DNA of 6,586 nucleotides from contig JAESUN010000083.1 of the NCBI GenBank assembly GCA_016763045.1, positions 1 through 6,586 on the forward strand, written 5' to 3'. Source of the DNA: Opitutaceae bacterium (GTDB lineage Bacteria; Verrucomicrobiota; Verrucomicrobiia; Opitutales; Opitutaceae). Shown one piece after another: positions 6,353 to 6,586 of this stretch (its first letter is position 1; each line of letters begins with the position of its first letter). The notes beneath the pieces were generated by a model. That model was not told where the DNA came from. It saw only the letters and a list, made by a program, of their open reading frames with translations, and ran no database searches. Position numbers and translations under genes: made by a program.

Positions 6353-6586
6353 ATGAAAAAGATTGTTCCCGTTATCCTTTCAGGCGGCTCTGGCACACGT
6401 TTGTGGCCATTGTCTCGCAAATCTCGTCCGAAGCAATTCCTTGCCATTGCATCAGATAATACGATGTTTCAAGACACGGTATTGAGGTTAGACTCACCTA
6501 TTGTGTCTGAAAACCCTATGGTTATCTGCAGTGATGATCACCGCTTTATGGTGGCTGAGCAATTACGAGAGTTAAACATGACGCCC
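6353..6586 (+). CDS. manC: Mannose-1-phosphate guanylyltransferase, N-terminal part (runs off the right edge)
   Basis: Seventy-eight codons are present, in frame to the window edge. The N-terminus carries the nucleotidyltransferase signature: VPVILSGGSGTRLWPLSR (5-22) directly followed by KSRPKQFL (23-30), the G-x-G-x-R...PKQ loop that binds GTP and phosphate in ManC/AlgA/CpsB/XanB enzymes. The following DNTMFQDTVLRL (35-46) and NPMVICSDDHRFMVAEQLRE (54-73) are also characteristic. The enzyme converts mannose-1-phosphate and GTP to GDP-mannose, the donor for mannose and the precursor of GDP-fucose, GDP-colitose, GDP-perosamine or GDP-mannuronate. Full-length members are about 470 residues and often carry a C-terminal mannose-6-phosphate isomerase domain, which cannot be seen here. 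ATG 6353 is the only sensible start, although no strong ribosome site precedes it. The gene is divergent from the operon, which separates precursor supply from assembly. Confidence 0.95.
   Translation, partial: MKKIVPVILSGGSGTRLWPLSRKSRPKQFLAIASDNTMFQDTVLRLDSPIVSENPMVICSDDHRFMVAEQLRELNMTP

Noticed and set aside
1..6586. CRISPR array, tRNA or rRNA gene, insertion sequence, or defence or toxin-antitoxin system.
   Set aside because: No regularly spaced repeats, cloverleaf sequence, transposase-like protein or paired small genes could be read; the window is filled by polysaccharide genes.

Overview
The window looks like part of a surface-polysaccharide (capsule, exopolysaccharide or O-antigen type) locus of a Gram-negative bacterium. 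An AT-rich gammaproteobacterium, perhaps marine, fits best. The lineage is inferred only from overall base composition, the style of the ManC N-terminus and the gene content, so it is tentative.

Layout: five genes occupy positions 1 to about 6139 on the minus strand, tightly packed and apparently one operon. In transcription order they are: (1) a two-domain oxidoreductase, with an MDR alcohol-dehydrogenase-like half fused to a Gfo/Idh/MocA half; (2) a GT-B glycosyltransferase that overlaps it by 8 bp; (3) a class I SAM-dependent methyltransferase that overlaps the glycosyltransferase by 8 bp; (4) a Wzx-type oligosaccharide flippase 27 bp further on; and (5) a heparinase II/III-family polysaccharide lyase that runs off the left edge. 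A 213-bp intergenic region (6140-6352) separates this operon from a divergent plus-strand manC (mannose-1-phosphate guanylyltransferase), of which only the first 78 codons are present. That region holds a near-consensus sigma70 promoter for the minus-strand operon (-10 TATAAT, 17-bp spacer, -35 CTGACG). It also holds an imperfect palindrome at the predicted transcription start and a weaker candidate promoter for manC.

How the genes may work together (inference): ManC makes GDP-mannose. The oxidoreductase probably modifies a sugar or sugar nucleotide, the glycosyltransferase adds a residue to a lipid-linked repeat unit, and the methyltransferase may decorate or cap it. The flippase moves the repeat unit across the inner membrane. 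The heparinase-like lyase would cleave a uronic-acid-containing polymer, possibly the product of the same locus. No polymerase, chain-length regulator or export gene lies in the window, so the cluster must extend beyond it.

Base composition is mosaic. By hand count, sampled stretches of the glycosyltransferase and methyltransferase are about 30% G+C, against about 44-46% in the oxidoreductase and manC. No RNA genes, CRISPR arrays, insertion sequences or convincing terminators were seen. The window does not show a clearly unprecedented system. The least ordinary points are the fused oxidoreductase, the lyase embedded in a biosynthetic operon, the degenerate SAM-binding motif in the methyltransferase, and an A9 tract at the start of the glycosyltransferase.
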